A stretch of 64,000 nucleotides of DNA from Incurvaria masculella (lineage: Eukaryota > Arthropoda > Insecta > Lepidoptera > Incurvariidae), in NCBI GenBank assembly GCA_946894095.1, contig OX335651.1:5850501-5914500 (forward strand), read 5' to 3'. Of this stretch, positions 21,135 through 30,850 are shown in pieces. The notes under the pieces were generated by a model. That model was not told the DNA's origin. It made no database searches and was given only the letters and a program-made list of their open reading frames with translations. Positions within the stretch are counted from its first letter, which is position 1. Every line of letters starts with the position of its first letter. The translations under genes and the position numbers were made by a program.

Positions 21135-21853
21135 AAACGGGCCAAGTGCGAGTCGGATTCGCACACGTAGGGTTACGTACCATCGTACAAGAGCTGAGAG
21201 TGTCAGCTACCTACCTATTACGGTGAATGAGATACTTTTAATAATTTATTATACATTATTTTATTCAGGAAAACAAACAGTTTTAAAAATTACTCTTTTA
21301 AATTTGAATATAGCTTAAACCAGCAAAGAATTGAAAAAAAAACATATGTTTGAATAGAAAAAATTTAGAAAATAATCAAAAATTAAAAGAAGCAGTTTCT
21401 CTAAAAATATTTTTAAATAAAAAAAGGACCGCCTTCAAAAAAACCGGAACTAAAAAGCAAAAAATAATTGGTTACTTTTAATTAATGTACGACAAGCTAT
21501 TTTAATACTAACTAATTATGTACAATTTCTTAATTTTTAATCATCTTTTGAAGTCGGTGCCTTGGGTAGACGTTCTATAAGGGCTGTAAGTAGTTAGATT
21601 AATATTACCTATGGCTAAGAAAGAAATATAAGTAGGTAGCTACTTACATTAAACTACTTAAAGGAAAAAACACAAAATCAAAAATTAAATAAACAAACAG
21701 GTCGGAAAAACGTATGTAAGTAGGTATTTAGGCAAGTACTTTGTAATTTAAATATTCCTTATAACTTAAACTAAATACCTAAAACAGTAAAAACTAAATA
21801 TTTAATTAATTTAACTAAATAATATGGTTCCATTCCTTTGTGTACGGAACCCT
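21135..21853 (-). mobile_element. Family A repeat, interrupted or expanded copy
   Basis: The start (CGGGCCAAGTGCGAGTCGGA, TCGCACACGTAGGGTTACGTACC) and the end (TTGTGTACGGAACCCTAAT) are family A, but the middle is ~580 bp of AT-rich sequence that includes TTTTGAAGTCGGTGCC, a phrase I recall from other lepidopteran repeats. The CCGT tract is lost. Boundaries of the inner insertion were not resolved. Confidence 0.5.
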
Positions 21854-21879
21854 AATAACTCATTAAACTAAAATAAGTC

Positions 21880-22215
21880 ACAGATAAGGTCTTGTGGAGT
21901 TCGTTCGCATCTGGGGGACGGTTCAGCTAAGCACCTGCTTGGTTTCTTGGACTTGATACAGCGCCGTGCGCTACATCTCGTCGACAAATCCGAGAATTCC
22001 AACAGTGTAGAGACCATCAAACTCCGAGGGAATGTATGGTATCTCTCTGTGTTGTGAAGTGTGTCTCCCAAAATACAACCTGGGGTCCATCAAACATGGT
22101 CTGAAAAAGCACCAGCCCGGCCGTCATGGCTTTCATAGCCCCTGTGAAAGTTTGAAAGCCCTTAGGCGCCATCGGGCACCACTTTGAAGGGCTGGCATAT
22201 GCCATATATCGCGCT
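21880..22215 (+). pseudogene. CR1/Jockey-type LINE C-terminal fragment (family D)
   Basis: Plus-strand translation gives LDLIQRRALHLVDK, the usual LDxxQRRAxxLV phrase, and after a frame change PKYNLGSIKHGLKKHQPGRHG. The same block occurs at 55118-55330 with clearer text. The order and spacing fit the last ~110 codons of a non-LTR ORF2 protein. It has frameshifts and no upstream domains. Confidence 0.65.
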
Positions 22216-23094
22216 ATTAATGTGTCTTCCCCTAAAATTAATATAACTTCAAAAGCAAAAATAAGCACGCATTTATGTAGCTAATCAGCACATGTTGAAA
22301 AAGAGCATAAACGTTTTGAAAAATGTTAGGTTCATACGCAGTCAAGTAATTCCATCAATAAATTAAAGTAAAATAAACTATTTCGCACTAAGCAACTTTA
22401 AACCGTAAAGCAAGGGCCATTTAATTAAAGAAAGAAAGCTGTAAAAATAACTATTTAATGAATATAGTGTAAACCTGAAATCCATAATCCATCAATAATT
22501 TCCACAAAGAGTGACGTTCTTAATGCGTAATTTATTTTTAACCAGCGGCTATGCACTCCACACTAAATCAATGAGACGTAAACCTTCTAACCATAATAGG
22601 GTAAAGTTGTCCTTAAGTTGACCGAACCAAACCAATAAATAACAATAGTAGAGAAATCGGAACATCTCCATTTATTCCACTTATTTTAACATTCCAGAAC
22701 GGGAGCAATCTCTCCCTGAACTAACACACGGAAATGGCTTTTCTTAAACGAGGGCATAAATAACTTTTTCACGAAAAATATACATAGCCAAGCGCCGCTG
22801 TCCGCACCCATATATTATCTAAGTCTGGCGGAGTCCCCGTTATATTTACACCCCATAACTTACAAATTTTACGACATAAAACTCACCCCATTTAGCGTGA
22901 ATTATGTGCTTTTACACAGCGCGCGTAATAAAGGTTGGATGTATTAAATGTAACATTGTTTTTTTTCTGTGGTTGGGTCTGCAGGCTTGGTTGGAATGCG
23001 CCGGCTCTTTCAGAATTTCAGCCTTACTGTTTTTTTCACGTTCTCTTGCTTGGTGACGTCTAATGTTTTATGATATATATAATATGTTTTTTTA
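22216..23094. other. Unassigned spacer
   Basis: No gene or recognised repeat. Confidence 0.35.
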
Positions 23095-23340
23095 AACAAC
23101 CTGACATGGATGGCTAATACCACACAACTACCGTTATGATATTAGCCCAATACACCACATTCCGAAGCAATTAGGTGCCATGCCAGGGTCTTGTCTTTAC
23201 GAGTACGGCTACACTGAACTGGATGGAAAACACGGACAATTTTTTATTGCCGCTTCGACGATATTTTCATCCAATGCGATGGAACCAACCCAGGCGGGTT
23301 TAAATCCAACCACCTGGTAGGGGAAAGGGACCTACAGCAG
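23095..23340 (-). mobile_element. 5S-type SINE, head missing
   Basis: Clear family text: GACATGGATGGCTAATACCAC, TTAGCCCAATACACCACAT, GGTGCCATGCCAGG, ACTGGATGGAAAACACGGAC, ATTGCCGCTTCGAC, CCAATGCGATGG and AAGGGACCTACAG. The 5S-like part is absent. Confidence 0.8.
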
Positions 23341-23394
23341 GCGTGTCTCACTCAGGGGTGTAGGTATGAATTTGTACCTACTAAATCTTGCCGC

Positions 23395-23510
23395 ATCAGC
23401 GAGGGCCGACACGCGCGCGCCGCTAGGCAGTAGGTAGCGCGGCCCCCCGCCTCACACAGTTTACCGAGACGTGTCGCCTCCGCGCCATTACTTGCGTCTT
23501 CGTTGCAGGT
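23395..23510. other. GC-rich patch
   Basis: CpG-dense stretch (GCGCGCGCCGCTAGG, GGCCCCCCGCC) in AT-rich DNA, with no frame or motif that identifies it. A similar patch is at 24137-24225. Confidence 0.3.
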
Positions 23511-23631
23511 TGTTGGTTTTTATATTGGTTTTAGGTTAGTGAAATTGTAATAGTTACTGCATTTGATCGCGAATAGGTTATAATTTGCATTATATCGGTT
23601 TATATCTTCTTATTGTTATATCCTGTAAGGT

Positions 23632-23715
23632 CCTGGCATGGCATCTAATAACCATTTGGTGTTTTGGCCTATTATCATGACTATATTAGCCATCTATGCC
23701 CAATTACGTAAAGTA
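23632..23715 (+). mobile_element. 5S-type SINE, 3' fragment
   Basis: GTCCTGGCATGGCA, CCATTTGGTGTTTTGGCC and ATTAGCCATCTATGCCCA match the SINE tail in sense orientation. Confidence 0.6.
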
Positions 23716-24324
23716 TTTACATATTTTGAAAAAAATAAACGATTAGATATTTTTAAGTAATAAAACATTTTAGTCAAAATAGTTTTTGTTTATTTACCAA
23801 TTAAAATCCACAACATTTAATGTTTCAATATGTCATTTTAATTTCACCATAGCAATAACAGAAAATACTCTAATGTTAAGAGTCTTAACTTCTAGGACCT
23901 CCCAATAGATTTTGTAATTTGTTGAAGTAATTGTTTGTTACATACCGAATGTAATGTCAATAGTTTACACTATGCGCATGTTCTCCCGTAAAATACTTAC
24001 ATTTTAATGTTATTAACTAATGTTTAATAGACTAGACAAAACATATGTTAGACATAATTGAAAGTAAACATCTGAAGACACCTTCAATATAAATATATCT
24101 AAAAGCATGTTTAGTATTTTATATTATTTTTAATACGGTAGGCGGCGCGCGACAACCCTGGCACACGCGCACCACTGGTTCCGGCGGCCGAATCCCTTTC
24201 ATGAAGCCGACTTGCCGGCAGGTGTCGACTTAATAAAAACTTTAGCCGCGCAGGAATTAGGTTCAAAATATAATAATTACGTTTGCGCAGTAATCCTTCT
24301 GTACTTACTCTTACTTATTCTGTG

Positions 24325-24490
24325 CCTACAGTTTAACATGGATTGCGAACCATGGAGCAACTCGCGTTCGTGACAAAATGCACTTATCCAACTTAGAAAG
24401 AGAAAGAAAGTGGTGCATGAACGGGACGAGGATTTGAACCCAGACCTCTGGTGTGCTAGGTTAGTCCCCGCGCCACTAAGCTAGGTTATG
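24325..24490 (-). mobile_element. tRNA-related SINE family I
   Basis: On the minus strand TAGCTTAGTGGCGCGG and GGGTTCAAATCC resemble pol III boxes A and B. The neighbouring GAAAGAAAGTGGTGCATGA and ACATGGATT.CGAACCAT blocks recur at 59520-59670, which marks it as a dispersed element rather than a tRNA gene. Confidence 0.6.
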
Positions 24491-24499
24491 TTTCAAGGA

Positions 24500-24640
24500 C
24501 CTCTACATTTGAAGCATTGCAATAAGATTCTAAAAATAATCTGAAAAAGTTCTTGGTCGTGATATTCGTCGGAAGCTGGATTCGAACCTGCGACCTCTGG
24601 ATTACATGACCACTGCTCTAACCATCTGAGCTATTCCGAC
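24500..24640 (-). mobile_element. tRNA-derived SINE family H
   Basis: A tRNA-like head (24568-24640) is followed by CGACGAATATCACGACCAAG and a tail. The sequence GTCGTGATATTCGTCG next to a box B recurs at 52345-52440, so the tRNA-like unit has been mobilised with its flank. Confidence 0.7.
24568..24640 (-). other. tRNA-Thr(UGU)-like sequence, head of the SINE
   Basis: Exactly 73 nt that fold as a tRNA: acceptor GTCGGAA/TTCCGAC, D stem GCTC/GAGC, and T arm GCAGG TTCGAAT CCAGC with one mismatch. The anticodon loop CATGTAA would give UGU, but position 33 is A rather than U and the anticodon stem has two mismatches. This and the shared flank argue against a working tRNA gene. Confidence 0.6.
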
Positions 24641-25889
24641 AATTATATCTACATTATTTTATCATCATATCACAATATGTATCTAATTTATGAAGTTTTA
24701 TTATTTTGTAAAATAAATGTGAACGAATGCATATATCATTATCATCACATTTCTGTATATTTGCCAGAAACTTCAATGAAGAGTTTTTATTACTTCAAAA
24801 ATATTTTTATTTATTTACTTACTTATATCTTCAGAGATTGAAGATTCGCCTTATTTAAAAAAAATCTTGAAAATCTTAAATAACATAATTTTGGGTTTTA
24901 CTTTATCATAAAAGTTAAATATTGTCAATACAATGATGTAAATTTTCTTCGAGAGTTCACCCAAGCCTACCTTACATAATTAGTAAATTCACCTAGAAAA
25001 ATAACACAAAGACCGCGCTGAAGTCAGACACCTCTACTTGTTGACATCACGAGAACTTATTCGCTTACGAAGCAAAATTAAATTCTAACAAAGTCGGAAG
25101 GCTTACGGCACCGCTCGCGCCACCTTTTCCGGAAAAGCGGGAAATTCATCGCCGCAGCTGACACTCGGAAGTCGTAATATAGAAGTAAAGCATAATTTAT
25201 GCAGAGACCGCCGCCGCACAAAAACCACGCCGCAATATGAAGGAGGTCGTATATTATTTTTATGAGGGTAGGTGGTAAATTAACGGACACCGAACGGCGG
25301 GAGCGCGAACTGCGGGCGACCGTGGTGCAGGGAACCACGTGTGCTCGTGAATTATGCAAAATGAATTACGTTGATCTTAGTTAATTTTAAATGTTCCGTA
25401 CACAATCTTTCACTTATTAAAAGCTTTGATTTATTAACATTAAATTAACATTATTAAGATTCATTAGCTGTAGAGAAATAATACACAAGGATCTGTAATT
25501 ATAATAAGAATATTTGGTAAACGATCATGTTTTAGGTTTTTTCTTAGTTATACGGACGAATGTCTAACTGCTGCACAGCCGTATTTTCATTTCATCACAA
25601 AACTTCATCATTTTTATTTGCAAACTATCAATATAACTTTCAAAAATAATGTAATGATAAGTGGAAATATCGTAAGGAAATTTAGAATAGAAAACATATT
25701 TTATGATCAATGCATCGATTTTTTGTCAAATTGTCGACGAAATTATAACGGGAAATAAAATGATGAAGGATTCAATGGCGTTACTATCTTTTATATTGCC
25801 TCAAACTGATAAAGTCACTTTATTCATGCAACCGAAAAGTAAAATGTTGCGTCTACATACAGAGCTTAACCGGGCTGTCCATTTGTTTT
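24641..25889. other. Unassigned spacer
   Basis: No gene is supported. A GC-richer stretch at 25085-25340 holds a 93-codon minus-strand frame with no recognisable motif. Confidence 0.35.
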
Positions 25890-26340
25890 GATGTTCCGCT
25901 GGCAGCTCGGGAACTGTGGGCCCCGATTAAAGTAAAATTGGCTCCCGAAAATCGACACCCATCCATCGTGGTTAGCGGAGATTGGGAGCAGTGACGGATT
26001 TCAGCAGCCCGCAGACCGCGCGCCTGTCGTTAGCCAATCAGCGCTGACCGCAGATCGATCGCCGAGCCCGGAGTGGCCGACGTTTGAATTCCGAAAGCCG
26101 ACGTTTGGATCCCGCGCATCAGCGAACCCATCACACTGCCGCCACGTTTCGTATTTGCTCTTCGATCAGTTGACGCGAGTTCGAATGATTTAAACCAGCG
26201 GTCGACAACCGTGTGTATGTCCGTCCCATGTCGAACTTTTTAGCAAGTCACATTCAGTATTCATGGACGCCTGTCTGCTGTTTGAGCAGAGGTCTTGTCT
26301 GCCCGGGCTAGTAGGCTTCGCGCGGGTGCTTTCAGGCGCG
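25890..26340. promoter_or_regulatory. CpG-rich block, candidate promoter
   Basis: Strongly CpG-rich against AT-rich flanks. It has a CCAAT box (GCCAATCAGCGC near 26034), an arthropod initiator-like TCAGTT near 26166, and a direct repeat GCCGACGTTTG at 26076 and 26097. No coding frame. A promoter or conserved element is plausible; direction is uncertain. Confidence 0.3.
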
Positions 26341-26489
26341 CTGAATGTTTCATGAATGGTTCATCTGTACAGTAGCGGCATACATACCGTTGCCTCCAAC
26401 ATTCTGTTACGAGTATATTATATATCTGTTATATTTTGTCATGTTATTAGGGTGTAGTGCACAATATCTGATTAGTATTATAGGTATGG

Positions 26490-26640
26490 ATAGTACAAAT
26501 CTCTCTTCTTTGTTCTTCATACAAAAAATAAGGACGGATTAATTTTTAAACTATCACTAACCAGAGATTGTGCTCTCCATGCTTAGAATAACTGTTTTAA
26601 TATTAAAATTGTAGGCACTGATAAATTTAATGTTACACGA
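26490..26640. repeat. Diverged repeat P
   Basis: AAAAATAAGGA, ATCACTAACCA and AGATTGT occur in the same order and spacing at 62670-62815. Class unknown. Confidence 0.35.
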
Positions 26641-27324
26641 GAATATGTATGTACTGAAATAATAATCAGTAGGTACCTATACACCGTAGTCAAAGAGGGT
26701 CGCAACAAAACAGTGGGGCCACAATAACAGCTGGCGCGTCGTCGTCGCCTTCAAAAGCAATTTCGTATCAATTACTTGGCGTTTTGTCAAAAAATGGAGC
26801 GCCCTTTCCTCGTAATTAAAAAGAAAAAGTCTAACAACGGCGCGAGTGAGAGTAATTAAAAAACACTGAGACAACTCAGAAAAGTGAAGAAATTATGACA
26901 AGGAGACAATGAGTAATGATTCGCGGAGAGGCATTCGGCCGAATTTATTCTTAAAAAGAGAGTAATTTGTCTCTTTTGATGTACAAGATTAAGAGGGTGC
27001 GAGAAAAAATAGGAGAGGAGAGTGGAGAGAAATTCGCTCTTTAATGGCTTAACTTTTCATCTCGCGAGCACAACAAATTAACAGGGCTCCAGGCGAAAGT
27101 GAAAAATGGCGCCGATTAAAAATATTTATTGCCTCAGCGCGGTGGCGGCGAGGCGAGCGTTGCCAGCAGCGCTGCCGCTAATGAATGACGCTCTACCGAG
27201 GTGCAGTTTACCGCCTTTGTTGATGTCCATCAACTTGTGGGATGGTTTGGAACTACACTACGATGTTCTGGGGATCCTCAAAAGCTTTTTCAATATCCAC
27301 TCAACCGTAACGAACACGCCGCTC
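26641..27324. other. Unassigned DNA with purine-rich tracts
   Basis: 26935-27035 is rich in GAGA-type purine runs. 27105-27190 is GC-rich. A 99-codon plus frame across the junction has no known motif and runs into the LINE fragment, so it is probably not a gene. Confidence 0.35.
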
Positions 27325-27790
27325 GACATCCCGCGCAGCGAGGCACCATGCCACCGGATTTGCGGACTATTGCTGAGCTATCGAGATTGTTCAAATTACG
27401 CTTGAAGACTTCTAGATTATAGGTATGTGGAAAAGTATCCGCCGGCAGACAGTTCCATATCCTGGCGGTGCGGCAACGGTTCTTTCACAAAAGTCTAATG
27501 TCACCCACAAGGGGGTGCTGATTCTCTGCGGCGGGTGCTCTGGATATACGTAGGATGGGGATTCCTCCCCATCCTACTAATGGATGAAATCTCCTAAGGG
27601 ATGAAAGTTCCACAGAGGAACGTCCATGGTAGTACCTACCTGTAGAATAAACTGAGCTACCCCAAAAACCGACTGTGGCTCAGGGACTCCAATCCAGCGA
27701 TGAGTTGTGGGTCTCCAACAAGACAGACCGCTAGGCGTTGAATTGAGTCCAAGGACCCAAGGACCTTCCCATATCAGCGCAGCTCTTAGA
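27325..27790 (-). pseudogene. CR1/Jockey-type LINE C-terminal fragment (family C)
   Basis: Longest family C copy. The minus strand encodes, across frames, IQ-RRAVCLVG-like text around 27720-27745, a GLESL segment, GRFF-type VFGVAQF and the closing NLPAD-type phrase, then the tail TCGATAGCTCAGCAATAGTC. It is the last third of a non-LTR ORF2 with several frameshifts and no catalytic domain. Confidence 0.7.
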
Positions 27791-28214
27791 CCGTGAATTG
27801 TTACTGGCAATTGAAGCTCGCACACATCACACAGGATTGCTTGATCGCAGCCGTAACTCACTCCATTATCTCGCCACACGTCTTCCCTCGAAATAATCGC
27901 TTTTGAACATAAATCTCGCGTTATCGACGTTTATCACTCACATTTCTCTGCTTAAAAGGCGCGTCAAAACTACCCGCAGTTACCATAACCGTAAATATTA
28001 ACGATGCGAGTGCGTGATAATAATCGTTAAAATAATTATGGAATAGTAGGCGGTTATAAGGACAAGTTGTTCAGCTCGTAAATTAATGCAGTGTCAAAAG
28101 TTAATGATACGCGATAAGTATGGAGGACTTTATCGCGGGTTATGAGCGACTGCTTGTGAAATCTTCGACGATGTTAAATGTGAAGTTTTACCATAGACTC
28201 TTGTTTTCATTTAA
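27791..28214. other. Unassigned spacer
   Basis: No gene or recognised repeat. Confidence 0.3.
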
Positions 28215-28562
28215 GAGGATAATGAGGTGATCGAGTTCCATACAATGGTTCGTGCCTGATTCCTCAGCAAATTTAGAAATAATTTTCTGAAATTGTGCTA
28301 AAAAAGTAAATCAACTGAGATTTAAGACTGTACGTTTTGATTTTTGTGATAACTCATCTTATATCCATGATACAAGTCTCTACATTTTGGTATGAAAATC
28401 TTTAATGGCCTATATCATGGATATAAGCTGAGTTATCAACAAGTCAAAACGAACAGACGTAGCGCTCAGTTGGTTTATTTAATATGCAAAATTTCAGAAA
28501 GAAACATTTACTGAGGAAACAGGCACGAGCTATTGTATGGAACTTGATCACCTCACTACCTT
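28215..28562. mobile_element. Foldback MITE with ~150 bp arms
   Basis: Left arm blocks TGAGGTGATCGAGTTCCATAC, CGTGCCTG.TTCCTCAG, CTGAAATT, CAACTGAG, CGTTTTGA and TGATAACTCA.CTTATATCC return in the reverse complement of the right arm with scattered changes. Symmetry centre is near 28390. No coding capacity. Confidence 0.7.
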
Positions 28563-28737
28563 CTTAATTCGTCTATGTTAAAAACTACATCCGGAAACTA
28601 CGGATGATTTAGAAACATCTCTACTGAATTTCATAAATCATTTGCTTTAGTGATTATTTTCATTTTGAAGGTGATATTGTTAGGGGCGTCTCCGAGCAAG
28701 GAAGGACGGGAGAGGCGATCGACAATCATTCGTATTA

Positions 28738-28850
28738 ACCAGCGGATTTGCGGACTATCGCTGAGCTATCGAGCTTGTTCAAATAACGCTTGAAGACTCC
28801 CAGGTTATAAGTACTCATATGAGAAAAGGCACCCGTTGGCAGACAGTTCC
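28738..28850 (-). pseudogene. LINE family C 3' fragment
   Basis: GGATTTGCGGACTATCGCTG, AGCTATCGAGCTTGTTC and TTGAAGACTCCCAGG are shared with the other family C copies. About 110 bp remain. Confidence 0.6.
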
Positions 28851-29150
28851 ATCCATCATATGAGAGGTGAGCAGTGAGGTTAAATATGACAGAAATCAAG
28901 GAAACAACGACTATGCCGCTGGGATCGTTCTGGCCATGAAATTATTTACTGAAATTAGTAAGTCTCATTTTCTCCTAAAATTCCTCCTTGCGTTAATTTT
29001 CTCACCAGGATGTAATCTTTGAACTTCAATGTAGATAATGGTATAAAGTTTTGTGAGCACGTCTGGACGGATTGACACTAAGGGCCGAGTGCACGAAAGG
29101 ACACAAAATTAAAATCAACCTCAACGTATGATTAAACACGTACCTTTTTA

Positions 29151-29538
29151 GGGTTCCGTACCCAAAGGGTGAAAACGGAACCCTATGACTAAGCATCCGC
29201 TGTCCGTCCGTCCGTCCGTCCGTCCGTCCGTCCGTCCGTCTGTCCGTCCGTCCGTCTGTCCGTCCGTCCGTCCGTCCGTCCGTCCGTCCGTCCGTCCGTC
29301 CGTCCGTCCGTCCGTCCGTCCGTCCGTCCGTCCGTCTGTCACAGGGCTGTATCTCATGAACCGTAATAGATAGGCAGCTGAAATGTTTACAGAGTATATA
29401 TTTATTTTGCCGCTATAACAACAAATAGATAACATTTAAAAATAATAAACCCCATATAAAAAAACCAGATTTTTTGTGTTAAACTTTGTCCGATGGTACG
29501 GAACCCTTCGTGTGCGAGCCCGACTCGCACTTGGCCGG
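29151..29538 (+). mobile_element. Family A repeat with expanded CCGT tract
   Basis: Complete family A copy with the CCGT array enlarged to ~130 bp. It inserted into MITE K at ..CTTTTTATGGAC..; TTTTA is present on both sides (29146-29150 and 29539-29543), a probable target duplication. This gives the element limits as GGGTTCCG..GGCCGG. Confidence 0.85.
29206..29338 (+). repeat. (CCGT)n microsatellite, ~33 units
   Basis: Tandem CCGT with occasional CTGT units. Other family A copies hold only about 4-10 units. It produces spurious frames (DGRT repeats on the minus strand). Confidence 0.95.
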
Positions 29539-29946
29539 TTTTATGGACAGTATGCATGGAAGCCGAGTCAACTCCATCCGGTTCACTAAAAGTGACGTGT
29601 TTGAACATTGAATCACTCAGACGCCTCTTCCTGCAATCGAGGCTTGGGAAATAAACAGGGAACCAGATAGCTTTATAGGTACAGTTACATTAATATGTTA
29701 TCATTATTTGTGTGTTAAGGAAAAAAAGTAATTTAAAAAGATTCATTAAAGAAAACAATCAAGTAAAATTTAATTCCATTCATATGCGAGTTGCATATCA
29801 ACCATCGAAAGTCAACACAAAGTTTAATTGGTATTTGGAGATATCGCTTGATACTTACAATGTCAGCATCTGTATGATTGTGTTATCGGTGCAGAGGGCG
29901 GTGGCGACAAAACGGCTGTCGGCATCGATGCTTTCTACGAGTATAG

Positions 29947-30326
29947 TTTTTTTTTATGTGACTGGACATGGATGGCTAATACCACACCTTCTGTCATGGT
30001 ATTAGCCCAACACACCACATGGGAACTAGGTGCCATGCCAGGACCTTCCTTATGTTGCACGGCTACATTGAACTGGATGGAAAACACGGACAATTTTCAT
30101 TGCCGCTTCGACAATCGTTCATCCAATGCGATGGTACCAACCCGGGCGGGATAAACCCTACCACCTAGTAAGTAAGGAAGGGGACCTACAGTTTAACGTG
30201 GAATCCGAACCACGGCCAGCCTCTCTCAACGGTCAAATGGTCACCAATCCACAACCAGACCGGACCCAGCGTTGCTTAACTTCGGAGAGCGATCGCGGAA
30301 GTGTCGCGCCACTGGGCCATTGAGGC
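29947..30326 (-). mobile_element. 5S-type SINE, full-length
   Basis: About 380 bp. The minus strand runs from GCCTCAATGGCCCAGTGGCG through the 5S-like head (CCGAAGTTAAGCAACGCTGG, then GTCTGGTTGTGGATTGGTGACC), the body, and a terminal A-run. See 45442-45823 for the description of the family. ATAGT lies at both ends and may be a short target duplication. Confidence 0.9.
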
Positions 30327-30524
30327 ATAGTACACTTGAATATAGTTTCTTCATGACGCATTTTTTTTTGTCACTGAAAAGCATCGACGTACCAAAGCGA
30401 TGTACCAACCTAATACTTAGGTTATATCGATGCTGGAACGTAATAATTACTTTCCAAGAAAGAAAATAATTGTTGTTTTATTTAAGACCAATTAGTTAAC
30501 CCATGTTTTATTTCAATTGTAAAA

Positions 30525-30850
30525 AAAATAATAATAATATTCTTTATTGCAATCCATACAAAGTACAAAGCAAAGGCGGATTTATTGCCTAAGGCAATTT
30601 CTAACAATCAACCCTATCATAGGGAAATTTTACAGCTTAGCAAAGAAAGCAAAGAAGCGTAAGCAAAGAAAAACAACGCCTATAACTAATTACTACAAGG
30701 CAAGGATTGTGAACTTCTAATATCAAAAGGCAACTCATTCTACAAGCGAGCTGCATGGATCGTGAAGGAGTCGGTGTAACAGGTGGACCTATAAGATGGA
30801 ATGAGAAGAAGTTGTGTGTCCGAAGATCTGAGTGAAAGGCCATAAAAATG
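30525..30850 (-). mobile_element. LINE 3' untranslated tail
   Basis: On the minus strand the last bases read TTGCCTTAGGCAATAAATCC, GCCTTTG..TACTTTGTATGG and GCAATAAAGAATATT, the typical tail of lepidopteran Jockey/CR1-like LINEs with a polyadenylation signal. No coding part is left. Confidence 0.55.

Larger units (their letters stand above)
29081..29640. mobile_element. MITE family K, interrupted by family A
   Basis: 29081-29150 (CCGAGTGCACGAAAGGACAC..) continues at 29539-29640 (TGGACAGTATG.., GGTTCACTAAAAGTGACGTG, TTTGAACATTGA). The uninterrupted order is seen at 39116-39385 and 63681-63825. Confidence 0.7.

Noticed and set aside
21868..22268. Minus-strand frames of 67 and 83 codons
   Set aside because: They are antisense to a LINE C-terminal fragment on the plus strand, whose LDLIQRRALHLV phrase explains the sequence.
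24568..24640. A functional tRNA gene
   Set aside because: Mismatches in the anticodon stem, A at position 33, and a downstream flank shared with another copy point to a tRNA-derived SINE.
29206..29338. A CRISPR-like array
   Set aside because: Simple tetranucleotide microsatellite without spacers, in eukaryotic DNA.
29148..29435. Open frame with DGRTDGRT repeats
   Set aside because: It is the translation of the CCGT/GGAC microsatellite inside a family A repeat; the other strand gives an equally open RPSV repeat.
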